From: Flavobacteriales bacterium
Lineage (GTDB): Bacteria; Bacteroidota; Bacteroidia; Flavobacteriales_F; PHOS-HE28
Length of the DNA: 64,000 nt
Assembly (NCBI GenBank): GCA_016703005.1
Contig: JADJCX010000033.1
Coordinates: forward strand, 446,944-510,943
Direction of reading: 5' to 3'
Shown in pieces: positions 26,476 through 35,474 of the stretch (the stretch's first letter is position 1; each line of letters starts with the position of its first letter). Made by a program: the position numbers and the translations under genes. The notes below the pieces were generated by a model, which was not told where the DNA came from, searched no databases, and saw only the letters and a list, made by a program, of their open reading frames with translations.

Positions 26476-28833
26476 ATGACATCCCCATCGTTCCGTTCCA
26501 TTGTTTTTCTCGCCCTTATCCTTTTGGCGTCGCGCCTTCTTGCGCAAAGCACCACGCAAACCGTCCGTGGCACCGTGACGGATACCGACACGCGCATGCC
26601 ATTGTTCGGTGCTGTGGTGGAAGTCAGCGGTAGCCCAGCACTTAGCACTATCACCGATCAGGACGGACACTTCACGATCAAAAGCGTTCCAACGGGACGT
26701 ATCGACCTCGTGATCCACATCGTTGGCTACGAATCACGGACGCTCGCCAATCTGCTGGTCATCTCCAGCAAGGAAACCGTGCTCGATGTCGCCTTGACCA
26801 CAAGCGTGAAACAATTGGACGCGGCCAAGGTGACCGTTGGAAAACGCAAAGGCATTGCCCGCAACGACATGAGCACGGTGAGCACGCGGAAGATCAGCGT
26901 GGAGGAAACCTCGCGAATCGCTGGGGGTATCAACGACCCTGCGCGCATGGTGAGCACTTTCCCCGGTGTGGCTGGCGACCCGGGCGGCAACAACACCATT
27001 GTGGTGCGCGGCAATTCACCGAAGGGTGTGCAGTGGCGCTTGGAAGGCATGGAGATCCCCAACCCGAACCACTTCTCGGATGACGGTTCCACAGGAGGCC
27101 CCATCAACGTGCTCAACAGCGACATGATCGATGACTCGGACTTCCTGACAGGTGCGTTCAGCGCCGAGTACGGCAACGCGTACAGCGCGGTGTTCGACAT
27201 GCGCCTGCGCGATGGCAACAACAAGAAACGCGAGTACACGCTGAAGGCCGGTGTCCTCGGTACCGATCTCACTGCTGAAGGACCATTGCCCGGCGTGGAC
27301 GGCGGATCGTACCTTGCGAACTATCGCTACAGCACACTGGCATTGCTCGATGGCGCAGGCATCGTGGACTACCAAGGTGTGCCGAAGTACACCGACGGTG
27401 CCTTCAAACTGAAGGTGCCAACAGCCAAGCTGGGCACCTTCTCCCTCTTCGGTGTGGGTGGCCGAAGCAGCATACTGGCAGAGGATGAAGGTGTGACGGG
27501 CGACACGCTCTTTGCCCGCAACGATTACCGTTCCAGCATGGGTGTGGTGGGTCTAACGCATACACGCACGGTAGGCGAGAACAGCTATGTGTACAGCACC
27601 TTGGCCATGAGCGGGAACGGTAGCGGCAACGAGTATTTTGAAGCTCCTGCGCCAGGCGAATCCGATATCGAGTTGCGGAGCACGGCTGACCTAACGAAGT
27701 GGACCCTTCGTGCCACGAGCACCTTGAATAAACGGATCAATGCCAACCACAAATTGCGCACGGGCATCATCTTCTCCAACGACCACTACCGCATGTTGGT
27801 GCGGGACTGGGACAACACGACCGGCGCAATGAAGGACCAATTGGACCGGACGGGAGCGGCCAACACCACGCAAGCCTTTGTCAGCCACAAGTGGCGTTGG
27901 AATGAGCGTTGGACAATGACCAGCGGCGTTCACCTCTTGCACTACGATGGCAACGATGCCTTCGGCGTAGAGCCCCGGCTCGCACTTCGCTTCCAGTTGA
28001 GGCCGGACCAAGCTTTCACCTTCGGTGCTGGGTTGCATTCCAAAACCCAATCGCTGCTCACACTGCAAGCACAGGACTTCGACGCACAGGGCAATGTGAT
28101 CCGCCCGAACCAGCAACTGGGGCTCACTCGGGCAGCCCACGCGGTGTTCGGATATGAGCGCATGCTGGCCGAGGATATCCAGTTGAAGGCGGAGGCGTAC
28201 TACCAGCATCTCTATGACCTGCCCGTGGAGAACGACATCACGAGCGCTTACAGCGAGAGCAACACCGTGGAGTGGTTCAGCAATAAGGCACTGGTGAACG
28301 AAGGCACCGGCTACAACACGGGCGTGGAACTGAGCCTTGAGAAGTTCTTCACGCGTGGCTATCACTTCATGGCCACGGGATCCTTCAGCGAAACGAAGTA
28401 CAAGGCGTTGGACGGCGTGTGGCATAACTCACGCTTCAACCTTGGTACGGTGGCCAATGTGCTGGCGGGCAAGGAATGGAAGCTCGGTGCAAGTCGCGGA
28501 AAGGACCGCGTGTTCATGGCCGGGTTCCGCTGGTCGGTGCAGGGCGGCCAGTACTACACGCCGATCGACCTTGAAGCAAGTCGTACCGCAGGGGAGACGG
28601 TCTTTACCGAAGACGAATGGAGCGAGAAGCTACCAGCGGTGTTCAAGGTGGATGTTGTGATGAGCTACCGGATTGGTCGACCCAAGGTGAGCCACGAGTT
28701 CAAGGTGGATGTGCAGAACGTGCTGAACACACAGACGCCGGTGGGTTACTTCTACGATGCCCGTACGGAAACCATCAACAGCTATGCACAGTTGAGCATC
28801 CTGCCCGTGGTGCAATACACACTGCGGTTCTAA
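26476..28833 (+). CDS. TonB-dependent receptor with N-terminal carboxypeptidase-regulatory domain
   Basis: A 785-residue outer-membrane receptor. Signal peptide, then a CarboxypepD_reg-like domain at about 30-110 (VRGTVTDTDTRMPLFGAVVEV), a plug at about 125-240 (VVRGNSPKGVQWRLEGMEIPNPNHF, FSAEYGNAYSAVFDMRLRDG) and a 22-strand-type barrel ending in an aromatic residue (QYTLRF). It has no STN domain of its own; that domain is on the neighbouring 24520 protein. It belongs to the sigma/fecR/STN locus and has its own copy of the candidate ECF promoter. No SusD partner is present, so glycan uptake is less likely than uptake of a small chelate or peptide. Ligand unknown. Confidence 0.88.
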   Translation: MTSPSFRSIVFLALILLASRLLAQSTTQTVRGTVTDTDTRMPLFGAVVEVSGSPALSTITDQDGHFTIKSVPTGRIDLVIHIVGYESRTLANLLVISSKETVLDVALTTSVKQLDAAKVTVGKRKGIARNDMSTVSTRKISVEETSRIAGGINDPARMVSTFPGVAGDPGGNNTIVVRGNSPKGVQWRLEGMEIPNPNHFSDDGSTGGPINVLNSDMIDDSDFLTGAFSAEYGNAYSAVFDMRLRDGNNKKREYTLKAGVLGTDLTAEGPLPGVDGGSYLANYRYSTLALLDGAGIVDYQGVPKYTDGAFKLKVPTAKLGTFSLFGVGGRSSILAEDEGVTGDTLFARNDYRSSMGVVGLTHTRTVGENSYVYSTLAMSGNGSGNEYFEAPAPGESDIELRSTADLTKWTLRATSTLNKRINANHKLRTGIIFSNDHYRMLVRDWDNTTGAMKDQLDRTGAANTTQAFVSHKWRWNERWTMTSGVHLLHYDGNDAFGVEPRLALRFQLRPDQAFTFGAGLHSKTQSLLTLQAQDFDAQGNVIRPNQQLGLTRAAHAVFGYERMLAEDIQLKAEAYYQHLYDLPVENDITSAYSESNTVEWFSNKALVNEGTGYNTGVELSLEKFFTRGYHFMATGSFSETKYKALDGVWHNSRFNLGTVANVLAGKEWKLGASRGKDRVFMAGFRWSVQGGQYYTPIDLEASRTAGETVFTEDEWSEKLPAVFKVDVVMSYRIGRPKVSHEFKVDVQNVLNTQTPVGYFYDARTETINSYAQLSILPVVQYTLRF

Positions 28834-29617
28834 GAACAGTGCATCAGGACTACGCGCTTCACTAACCTCAATTGATGCGTGTAGCGCTTGTCAGTAATGT
28901 GGAAGATGCCCTGCTGGTCCAATTTGTCCAAGCGCACCTGGCCACTGGCATGAACGATGAAACGCGCTCCATCCGGACCCGGAAGAATGAATCCTACGTG
29001 AACGATCCGGCCTTCATCATTATCGAAGAAGGCCAGATCACCGGGCTGCGCGAGATCGAGCAATTCGATGGTGGTACCCACTTCCGCTTGTTGGTACGCA
29101 TCACGTGGAAGGTGCATGCCCGCCAAGAGGTATACCATCTGGGTGAAGCCGCTGCAATCAACACCCCACGGTGTGCGGCCACCCCACAAGTAGGGTGCGC
29201 CGATAAAGGGCCGTGTCATCAGCATAGCGCGAAGTGTGATCGGGCCTTCGAGATCAGCAGTGCTTTGCCGGTTGCTATTGGGGACCCGTGCAACGGGATG
29301 ACCCCATCGCTGCGGTCCGGGAATTCCACCACGGCACCCATGGGCAGGATGAGTTTGGTCTCGCCCAAGTCTACTGTTGCCGTTGCTTCAATGCTTCGCT
29401 TCGCCTGCTTGGGCGGGGCCTGCGGCGAAGGCACCAATTGTTTATTGTCCACCCAGCCTTCGTATCCATCGAGGTGGAACTTCAACCGGCTCCATTTGTC
29501 TTGGCGGTCCAGCACATTGGCTGTTTCACCAAAGAGCCATTGCGTCACCATTTCAGCGCGGTCGCTGGGTTCCTTCCGGACCGGCACTACGCTTAATGGG
29601 CAAACAACAATGTCCAT
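28830..29617 (-). CDS. SH3/NlpC-P60 (C40) cell-wall peptidase, one frameshift
   Basis: Peptidoglycan endopeptidase of about 262 residues. The N-terminal part has SH3b-like domains (VRKEPSDRAEMVTQWLFGE, WSRLKFHLDGYEGWVDNKQLV). The NlpC/P60 domain carries the catalytic Cys in GVDCSGFTQMV, preceded by YLWGGRTPWG, and the His in GRIVHVGFIL. One base is missing near 29229; the frames join as SHFA to MLMTRPFIGAPYLWGG. Similar Bacteroidota enzymes cut gamma-D-Glu-diamino-acid bonds of muropeptides in the cytoplasm, and no signal peptide is seen here either. It overlaps the end of the TonB receptor gene tail-to-tail by 4 bases. Confidence 0.85.
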
Positions 29618-29663
29618 GTGTGATCCAGGTCGGTGGGTTTATCGGGCGACGTGAACGTCGACC

Positions 29664-30839
29664 CTACAACGCTTCGATCACGATCGCACTGGCACCGCCG
29701 CCGCCGTTGCAGATACCGGCCACTCCGTACTTGGCGCCGTTCTGTTTCAACACATTGATGAGGGTAACGATGATCCGCGCACCGCTGCATCCCAACGGGT
29801 GGCCCAACGAAACCGCCCCGCCGTTCACGTTCACCTTGGCCGGGTCCAGTTTCAGCAACTGGATGTTGGCGAGGCTCACCACACTGAAGGCTTCATTGAT
29901 CTCATAGAAACTGATGTCGCTCATCTTCAAACCTGCTTTCTCCACTGCGCGCGGTATGGCGAGGGCAGGGGAGGTGGTGAACCACTCGGGGGCCTGCTCG
30001 GCGTCGGCATAAGCCAGCACTTTGGCCAAGGGCTTCACGCCAAGGCTCGCAGCCTTTTCAGTGCTCATGAGCACCATCGCCGCCGCACCGTCATTGATCG
30101 TGCTTGCGTTCGCGGCGGTAACCGTGCCACCTTGTTGGAACACCGGTTTCAGTCCGGGGATCTTGTCGAAGCTCACAGATTTGAACTCTTCATCTTCGGC
30201 CACGGTCACGTCACCCTTACGGGTCTTAACGGTCACCGGCACCACTTCGTCCTTGAATTTTCCGGCAGCCCAAGCAGCCGCACTGCGCTTGTAGCTCTCA
30301 ATAGCGACGGCATCCTGTTGCTCGCGTGTTATGCCATACTTGGCGGCGACAATCCCGCACTCACGCCCATCGCGTTCTGGTGGTACATCGGTAAGGCCGT
30401 CCTTGACGATCCCATCCACCAATACGCCGTTGCCGTATCGCTGTCCGTAGCGTGCTTTTTCCACGTAATAGGGTGTGCCGCTCATGCTTTCCATACCACC
30501 GGCCACGACCACATCAGCATCGCCCAGGAGGATGCTCTGGGTCGCGATCATCGTGGCTTTCATGCCACTTGCGCACACCTTGTTCACCGTGGTGCACTGG
30601 ACCGCATCGGGCAGCCCGGCGAATTTTATGGCTTGACGCGCGGGCGCTTGTCCCAAGTTCGCTTGCAACACGCTGCCCATGTATGCTTCCGTGACCAATG
30701 CGGGGTCCATCCCAGCACGTTGGACCGCTGCCTTTACGGCGGTTGCGCCAAGTTGGGTTGCTGGTACATCGGCCAGGGCGCCGCCAAAACTTCCAATAGG
30801 GGTGCGGACTGCTGAAACAATAACGACTTCGCGGGACAT
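29664..30839 (-). CDS. acetyl-CoA C-acetyltransferase (thiolase)
   Basis: A 391-residue type II thiolase, full length. The acyl-accepting Cys is C89 in NKVCASGMKA, the general-base His lies in GGAVSLGHPLGCSGAR, and the second catalytic Cys in GICNGGGGASA, where the usual CIGGGQG is slightly altered. INEAFSVV carries the conserved Asn-Glu. It condenses or cleaves acetoacetyl-CoA and longer 3-ketoacyl-CoA in fatty-acid or amino-acid breakdown or ketogenesis. It stands alone; the start at 30839 is clear, and a weak -7 like TACTTTCG lies on the minus strand at 30875-30868. Confidence 0.93.
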   Translation of the reverse strand: MSREVVIVSAVRTPIGSFGGALADVPATQLGATAVKAAVQRAGMDPALVTEAYMGSVLQANLGQAPARQAIKFAGLPDAVQCTTVNKVCASGMKATMIATQSILLGDADVVVAGGMESMSGTPYYVEKARYGQRYGNGVLVDGIVKDGLTDVPPERDGRECGIVAAKYGITREQQDAVAIESYKRSAAAWAAGKFKDEVVPVTVKTRKGDVTVAEDEEFKSVSFDKIPGLKPVFQQGGTVTAANASTINDGAAAMVLMSTEKAASLGVKPLAKVLAYADAEQAPEWFTTSPALAIPRAVEKAGLKMSDISFYEINEAFSVVSLANIQLLKLDPAKVNVNGGAVSLGHPLGCSGARIIVTLINVLKQNGAKYGVAGICNGGGGASAIVIEAL

Positions 30840-30899
30840 GTTGTGGAGCGACTATTTTATCGCGGCGCGAAAGTAGGGTTCGTCGTAAGCCTATGCGTC

Positions 30900-30907
30900 T
30901 ATATTTG
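30900..30907 (+). promoter_or_regulatory. Bacteroidota -7 box for the tRNA cluster
   Basis: TATATTTG matches the TAnnTTTG consensus exactly and lies 32 bases before tRNA-Ser. A TTCG at 30879-30882 is a poor -33 candidate at the right distance. Confidence 0.5.
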
Positions 30908-30939
30908 CCGCCCCGATTTGGCGGGATGTTCTTTCAAAC

Positions 30940-31030
<91 letters not shown>

Positions 31031-31062
31031 AAGGTCCCGATGTTCGTGACCTTTTTCATGTT

Positions 31063-31137
31063 CGGGGCGTAGCGCAGTCCGGTTAGCGTACCTGCTTTGG
31101 GAGCAGGGGGTCGTGTGTTCGAATCACACCGCCCCGA
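31063..31137 (+). tRNA. tRNA-Pro (anticodon TGG)
   Basis: Acceptor CGGGGCG (31063-31069) pairs with CGCCCCG (31130-31136), discriminator A. The anticodon arm CCTGC-TTTGGGA-GCAGG reads CCN, and the T-loop is TTCGAAT. CCA is not encoded. Confidence 0.97.
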
Positions 31138-31150
31138 CAAATGATGAACG

Positions 31151-31176
31151 ACGCCACCTTCGGGTGGCGTTTTTCG
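31151..31176 (+). terminator. rho-independent terminator after tRNA-Pro
   Basis: ACGCCACC (31151-31158), tetraloop TTCG, GGTGGCGT (31163-31170), then TTTTCG. It separates the Ser-Pro pair from tRNA-Arg, which would need its own start; CATCTTTG at 31184-31191 is one base from the -7 consensus but too close to the tRNA to be convincing. Confidence 0.88.
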
Positions 31177-31197
31177 TTCCGTGCATCTTTGCCGCTC

Positions 31198-31270
31198 GGC
31201 CCCGTAGCTCAGTGGATAGAGCAGCTACCTTCTAAGTAGCCGGTCGCAGGTTCGATTCCTGCCGGGGTCG
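31198..31270 (+). tRNA. tRNA-Arg (anticodon TCT)
   Basis: Acceptor GGCCCCG (31198-31204) pairs with CGGGGTC (31263-31269, one G-U), discriminator G. The anticodon arm GCTAC-CTTCTAA-GTAGC reads AGA/AGG. D-arm and T-arm (GCAGGTTCGATTCCTGC) are intact. Confidence 0.97.
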
Positions 31271-31436
31271 CTACTGGTTATCAAGGGAGCGATGTGCATT
31301 CGCTGACTTGTCGGCTTTGTCCCGATCCCGTCGGGTGCGGCGAGGCGCCCGTCGAATTGTTGGATCAGGTGCTTCAGTATTCACGTTGAGAACTTACCGG
31401 TCCGCGACTTTCGCGGCACCGGAAACGGACCTCCCC

Positions 31437-34400
31437 ATGAAGCGACTGATCACCCTATCACTGTTGGCAGCGATTTTTTCCACCGCACAGGCCACCAACT
31501 TTCACATCGCCCATGATGGGAATGACGCCAATGTGGGCACCAGCAGTACGGCGCCATGGAAAACGATAGCGCGCATGATGCAGAGCATCTTCACGCTCCA
31601 GCCAGGCGACCAGATCTTGTTCAAGCGTGGTGGTACGTATGAGGGCAACTTGGAGATACCCCTTAGTGGTACGACTACACAGCACATCGTTGTAGGCGCT
31701 TACGGCACAGGCAACGCACCGATCATCAGTGGAAGCAAAGCCGTTACCGCGTGGACCGTCCATAGTGGGAATATCTGGAAGGCAACGGTGGCAGAGGATG
31801 TGAAGCAGGTGTTCGTTGGAGGGGTTATCCAAAAGCTGGCGCGCTGGCCGAACACTGGTTGGCTCACCAACGATAATGGGACAATGACCAGCATGACGGA
31901 TGCCTCCATAACCCAGGCAAGCGGCTATTGGGCCGGTGCGCGCTTGGTGATCCGTAGCAGCAACTGGAGCTACGATTGCCCGACCATAACGGGACATACG
32001 GGCAGCACTATCACGTTCGGCAGCGTGTACAGCAACCTCGCGCAGTTTGACTGGGGGTACTACTTGTGCAACAAACTGAGCGAACTGGACATGGCTGGTG
32101 AGTGGTATTACAACCCGGACAACGACCAGCTCTACCTGTGGGCACCGAACAATGCCAATCCCAACGGCCTTTCAGTGCGCGCTCAGATCCGCGAGAAAGG
32201 GATCACCATCCACGCCAACATACATCATGTCGACATCCAGAACCTGGCGTTCGAACACCAGAACTACGCCGGTGTTAGCGAGGATGGTGGATACAATAAC
32301 ACAGTGACCGGTTGCACATTCTCCGATCTCTACAAAGCCGCTCAGGCATACTGCCACGACAGCCAGTACAGCAACAACACGATCCTGCGGACACAAGGGA
32401 CCGGTTTGTTCGTGATCGGGAACAACAACCTGATCAGCAACAATACTTTTCAGGATATCGCACTGATCCCCTGGAATGGTGAAAGCACATGGGGCTATAT
32501 CGGGCTTCGGGCCAATGGCAGTAACAGTATTGTCCGGAACAACCGACTGACCAACATCGGTTACATCGGCATTGCCTATGAAGGCCAAGGGCTTATCGAG
32601 AAGAATGTGATCATGGGGGCAATGGCTTCATTGAACGATGGCGGTGGCATCGCTTTCGATAACTGCAACGGCCTGATCATCCAAGACAACATCGTCGATG
32701 GCATGGTCGGGAACATCGAGAGCAGCGCCCCTGACTTCCCTGCGTACAAGAAGATCTGTCACGGTATCTATTTCGGCGACAGCGATATACAGAACACCAC
32801 TGTGCAACGGAACATCGTTGGCAATTGCGCGGGCAGTGGCATCCATGTGGACCATACCATGTTGAGCACTGGCAACCAAGTGAAGGACAATGTGTTGTTC
32901 AACAACGAGATCCAGATGAGCATCGGTGATGCCAGCAATTACAATGGCGCTGGCGCTGTGGCACCGTTCCACCTTTCCAACTTCAATGACATCTATTCGG
33001 GCAACACCATGTACTGCTTGAAGAAGGAACAGTGGTGCGTGCTGCAATTGAACGTTTATGGAAACAACCCCGTTGATTTCGGGACGTTCACCAACAACCG
33101 CTACTTCAACCCTTGGAACGAGGCGAGCATATGGGTACACAACACGTTCGCGGGTACGCACACGTACTACACCGTTGAGCAGCTCCAGCAGGAACTCGGC
33201 GAGGATGCAGGGAGCACTAGGAGCGCCCAACGACTGAATGCTTACGGTGTGACGGCTGAGTTGAGCGGTGAATTGGTCGTGAACGGCACTTTCAACACGA
33301 ACGTGACCGGCTGGGGTGGTTGGCCGACCAACGCGACCGCCACTCGGGACCTCACGTATCTGGACAACGGGGCAATGAAGGCACACATTCCGAACAACAG
33401 TTTGTACAATGTGTACACGGTGCGCAACCCGGATCAGTTCGCCATTGCGAACGGGCAGTGGTACCGCATGAAGTTCAGCCTGCAGAGCAGTGGGTTGGGC
33501 TTCGTCTTGGCCGGGACGAAGGGGAATTCTCAACTGACGGGACCGAACAACATCCATCAAACACGTGTTCCGTTCAGCCCCGAGCGCCGTGAAGTGGAGT
33601 TGATCTTCCAGAGCAATCTCGGGGACAATGCCATGGTGCAATTCGTTAATGAGTACACCGACCCGATGTACTGGATCGATAACGTCAGTGTGAAGCGCGT
33701 AAGTGTTTCGCCTATCGATCCGGCGGTTGATCATAAGTTGTTCTACAATGATCAAGCAACAGCCTCGACCGTCACGCTACCAGCTGGCTGCTGGAGCGAT
33801 GTGAACGGGAACCTGTTCACGGGCACCATGACGCTACAGCCATTTACCGGGAAGGTGCTGTTCTACTATACCGGCTCCGGCTGTGCAGTTGTGCCGCCAC
33901 CGGCGGGCGGAACGCTCAGCACCAAGGTCTTTCTCGGAGGCCCGTTGGATTGGACAGCAAACCTGATGAGCGACGCGTTGCGTGTGGCTGGCATTGTACC
34001 CATGGTGGAGCCATACACCGGTCTTGGGTGGGCTCTTGCGAATACGGCTGCTACCATACAGTCGAGCATGTTGCAGGTCACCGGGCCGCAAGCGATCGTT
34101 GATTGGGTGATCCTGGAGTTGCGGAACCCGGATGCAGGCTACACGCTTTCAGAACGACGGGCTGCACTGGTCCGCCGCAATGGCGAAGTGATCGGTACCG
34201 ATGGCAATGCCGTGATCGCGTTCACCGTGGCTACTGCGGGCAAGTATTTGGTATTGCGTCATCGGAACCACTTGGGTGTAATGGCCGCGGCGCCGATCGC
34301 CACGAACGGACAGCTTGTGGACTTCTCTGCTGTGGCAACGGCTTTGTACGGAACGCAACCCGCCGCCAACGATGGCGTCAAGCATGTTCTTTGGGTGGGC

Positions 34401-34637
34401 GATTCGGGCAATGATGGGCTGATCAAATACACAGGGACGACCAACGATAGGGACCCCATACTCACCGCTGTTGGTGGTTTGGTACCGACGGCAGTGCTTA
34501 CCGGTCAGTATCGCAAGGAGGACGTCAACATGGACGGGGTAGTGAAATACGTTGGTACCAACAACGATCGAGATCTGGTACTGACGGTTGTTGGTGGCAC
34601 GGTGCCGACGGCCGTTCGGGTTGCTCAATTGCCTTAG
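31437..34637 (+). CDS. secreted right-handed beta-helix protein with CBM-like and dockerin-like C-terminal domains
   Basis: A 1066-residue secreted protein; ATG 31437 gives a signal peptide ending STAQA. Residues about 20-560 form a parallel beta-helix (DGNDANVGTSSTAPWKTI at the start, repeated NNTI/SNNTF/VRNNR/VQRNIVG rungs), as in polysaccharide lyases. About 600-760 is a CenC-like carbohydrate-binding module (ELSGELVVNGTFNTNVTGW, YWIDNVSVKRV). The last about 215 residues (VFLGGPLDWTANLMSDALR) recur in many Flavobacteriales surface proteins and end in two dockerin-like loops, GDSGNDGLIKYTGTTNDRD and DVNMDGVVKYVGTNNDRD. No standard Por tail is seen. It probably binds or cuts a polysaccharide; substrate unknown. 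It lies downstream of the tRNA cluster. Confidence 0.82.
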   Translation: MKRLITLSLLAAIFSTAQATNFHIAHDGNDANVGTSSTAPWKTIARMMQSIFTLQPGDQILFKRGGTYEGNLEIPLSGTTTQHIVVGAYGTGNAPIISGSKAVTAWTVHSGNIWKATVAEDVKQVFVGGVIQKLARWPNTGWLTNDNGTMTSMTDASITQASGYWAGARLVIRSSNWSYDCPTITGHTGSTITFGSVYSNLAQFDWGYYLCNKLSELDMAGEWYYNPDNDQLYLWAPNNANPNGLSVRAQIREKGITIHANIHHVDIQNLAFEHQNYAGVSEDGGYNNTVTGCTFSDLYKAAQAYCHDSQYSNNTILRTQGTGLFVIGNNNLISNNTFQDIALIPWNGESTWGYIGLRANGSNSIVRNNRLTNIGYIGIAYEGQGLIEKNVIMGAMASLNDGGGIAFDNCNGLIIQDNIVDGMVGNIESSAPDFPAYKKICHGIYFGDSDIQNTTVQRNIVGNCAGSGIHVDHTMLSTGNQVKDNVLFNNEIQMSIGDASNYNGAGAVAPFHLSNFNDIYSGNTMYCLKKEQWCVLQLNVYGNNPVDFGTFTNNRYFNPWNEASIWVHNTFAGTHTYYTVEQLQQELGEDAGSTRSAQRLNAYGVTAELSGELVVNGTFNTNVTGWGGWPTNATATRDLTYLDNGAMKAHIPNNSLYNVYTVRNPDQFAIANGQWYRMKFSLQSSGLGFVLAGTKGNSQLTGPNNIHQTRVPFSPERREVELIFQSNLGDNAMVQFVNEYTDPMYWIDNVSVKRVSVSPIDPAVDHKLFYNDQATASTVTLPAGCWSDVNGNLFTGTMTLQPFTGKVLFYYTGSGCAVVPPPAGGTLSTKVFLGGPLDWTANLMSDALRVAGIVPMVEPYTGLGWALANTAATIQSSMLQVTGPQAIVDWVILELRNPDAGYTLSERRAALVRRNGEVIGTDGNAVIAFTVATAGKYLVLRHRNHLGVMAAAPIATNGQLVDFSAVATALYGTQPAANDGVKHVLWVGDSGNDGLIKYTGTTNDRDPILTAVGGLVPTAVLTGQYRKEDVNMDGVVKYVGTNNDRDLVLTVVGGTVPTAVRVAQLP

Positions 34638-34644
34638 GACCTGA

Positions 34645-34679
34645 ACGACCAAGTCCATTGGGACTGCATTGATGGTCGT
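34645..34679. other. inverted repeat between convergent genes
   Basis: ACGACCA/TGGTCGT outer arms and AGTCC/GGACT inner arms form a bulged hairpin between the stop codons of the beta-helix gene (+) and batE (-). It has no T-run, so its role as a terminator is uncertain. Confidence 0.35.
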
Positions 34680-34715
34680 CCGGAACGCACCAGCTTGGTG
34701 CTGTTGCGCACTGCG

Positions 34716-35474
34716 TCAGATCCTCTCCAAGGCATCGGCCTTCATCCAGCCAACGTTGCCGTTGGCCAGGCGCACCTCGCACCAACTGTCCTCGACTTTC
34801 TGGATCGTGACTTTGGTGCCTTCGTGCAGGACGAACACCGTCAAGGCACCTTCACGTGGTTCGCTGCGTACGTCCACTTTGGGTGATAGCAGGATCGCCT
34901 CTTCGGTGTTCCGCAACTCAGAAGCCCGGTACGCAGCGAGTGCGATGGTGATCACGGTACATACACCGAGAGCGGAAGCAAGTCCGAATAGGATGCGGCG
35001 GAGCCCAAGGCCGCTCAGCAACGCCCAAACCGACAGGCAGGTGAACGTTGCGAGGCAGAACCAGAGCGATCGTATGGCCCATGTATCCCCTTCCGCACCC
35101 GCGCGAAAGGCCGACCAGCTACCGCCAAGGGCAATGCCCGGGGCAGTATTCACACGATCAACCACTTGCGCGCGCGCCAGGTCTAGGTTCGCATTGATGT
35201 CGGCATCGCCCGGGGCCAAGCGGTGGGCCCGCTCGAACCACAGCACCGCCTGGGCCTTGTTGCCAAGCTTGTAATGGCAATTGCCGATGTTGTAGTAAAG
35301 GGCAGGGGAGGAGTAACTGGCAGCGATCTCGGTATAGGTGCCCAACGCCGCGCGATGGTCTCCTGCGGAATAGGAACTGTCCGCTCGCGCTTGCAGGACA
35401 TCGGTTCCGTGCTGTTCGCCAGCAAATAGCGCCAGCGGGAAGAACGCAACGGCTATGACTTTCATTCGCTTCAT
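34716..35474 (-). CDS. batE: BatE, TPR and SH3 domain membrane protein
   Basis: A 252-residue protein. Signal or anchor segment, TPR units at about 28-105 (ALYYNIGNCHYKLGNKAQAVLWFERAHRLAPGD), two hydrophobic segments at about 130-185, and a C-terminal bacterial SH3-like domain (VDVRSEPREGALTVFVLHEGTKVTI). This is the BatE layout. The start overlaps the batD stop as ATGA. It is the last gene of the Bat operon, which is linked to oxygen tolerance in Bacteroides and Leptospira; the biochemical role is unknown. Confidence 0.88.
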   Translation of the reverse strand: MKRMKVIAVAFFPLALFAGEQHGTDVLQARADSSYSAGDHRAALGTYTEIAASYSSPALYYNIGNCHYKLGNKAQAVLWFERAHRLAPGDADINANLDLARAQVVDRVNTAPGIALGGSWSAFRAGAEGDTWAIRSLWFCLATFTCLSVWALLSGLGLRRILFGLASALGVCTVITIALAAYRASELRNTEEAILLSPKVDVRSEPREGALTVFVLHEGTKVTIQKVEDSWCEVRLANGNVGWMKADALERI

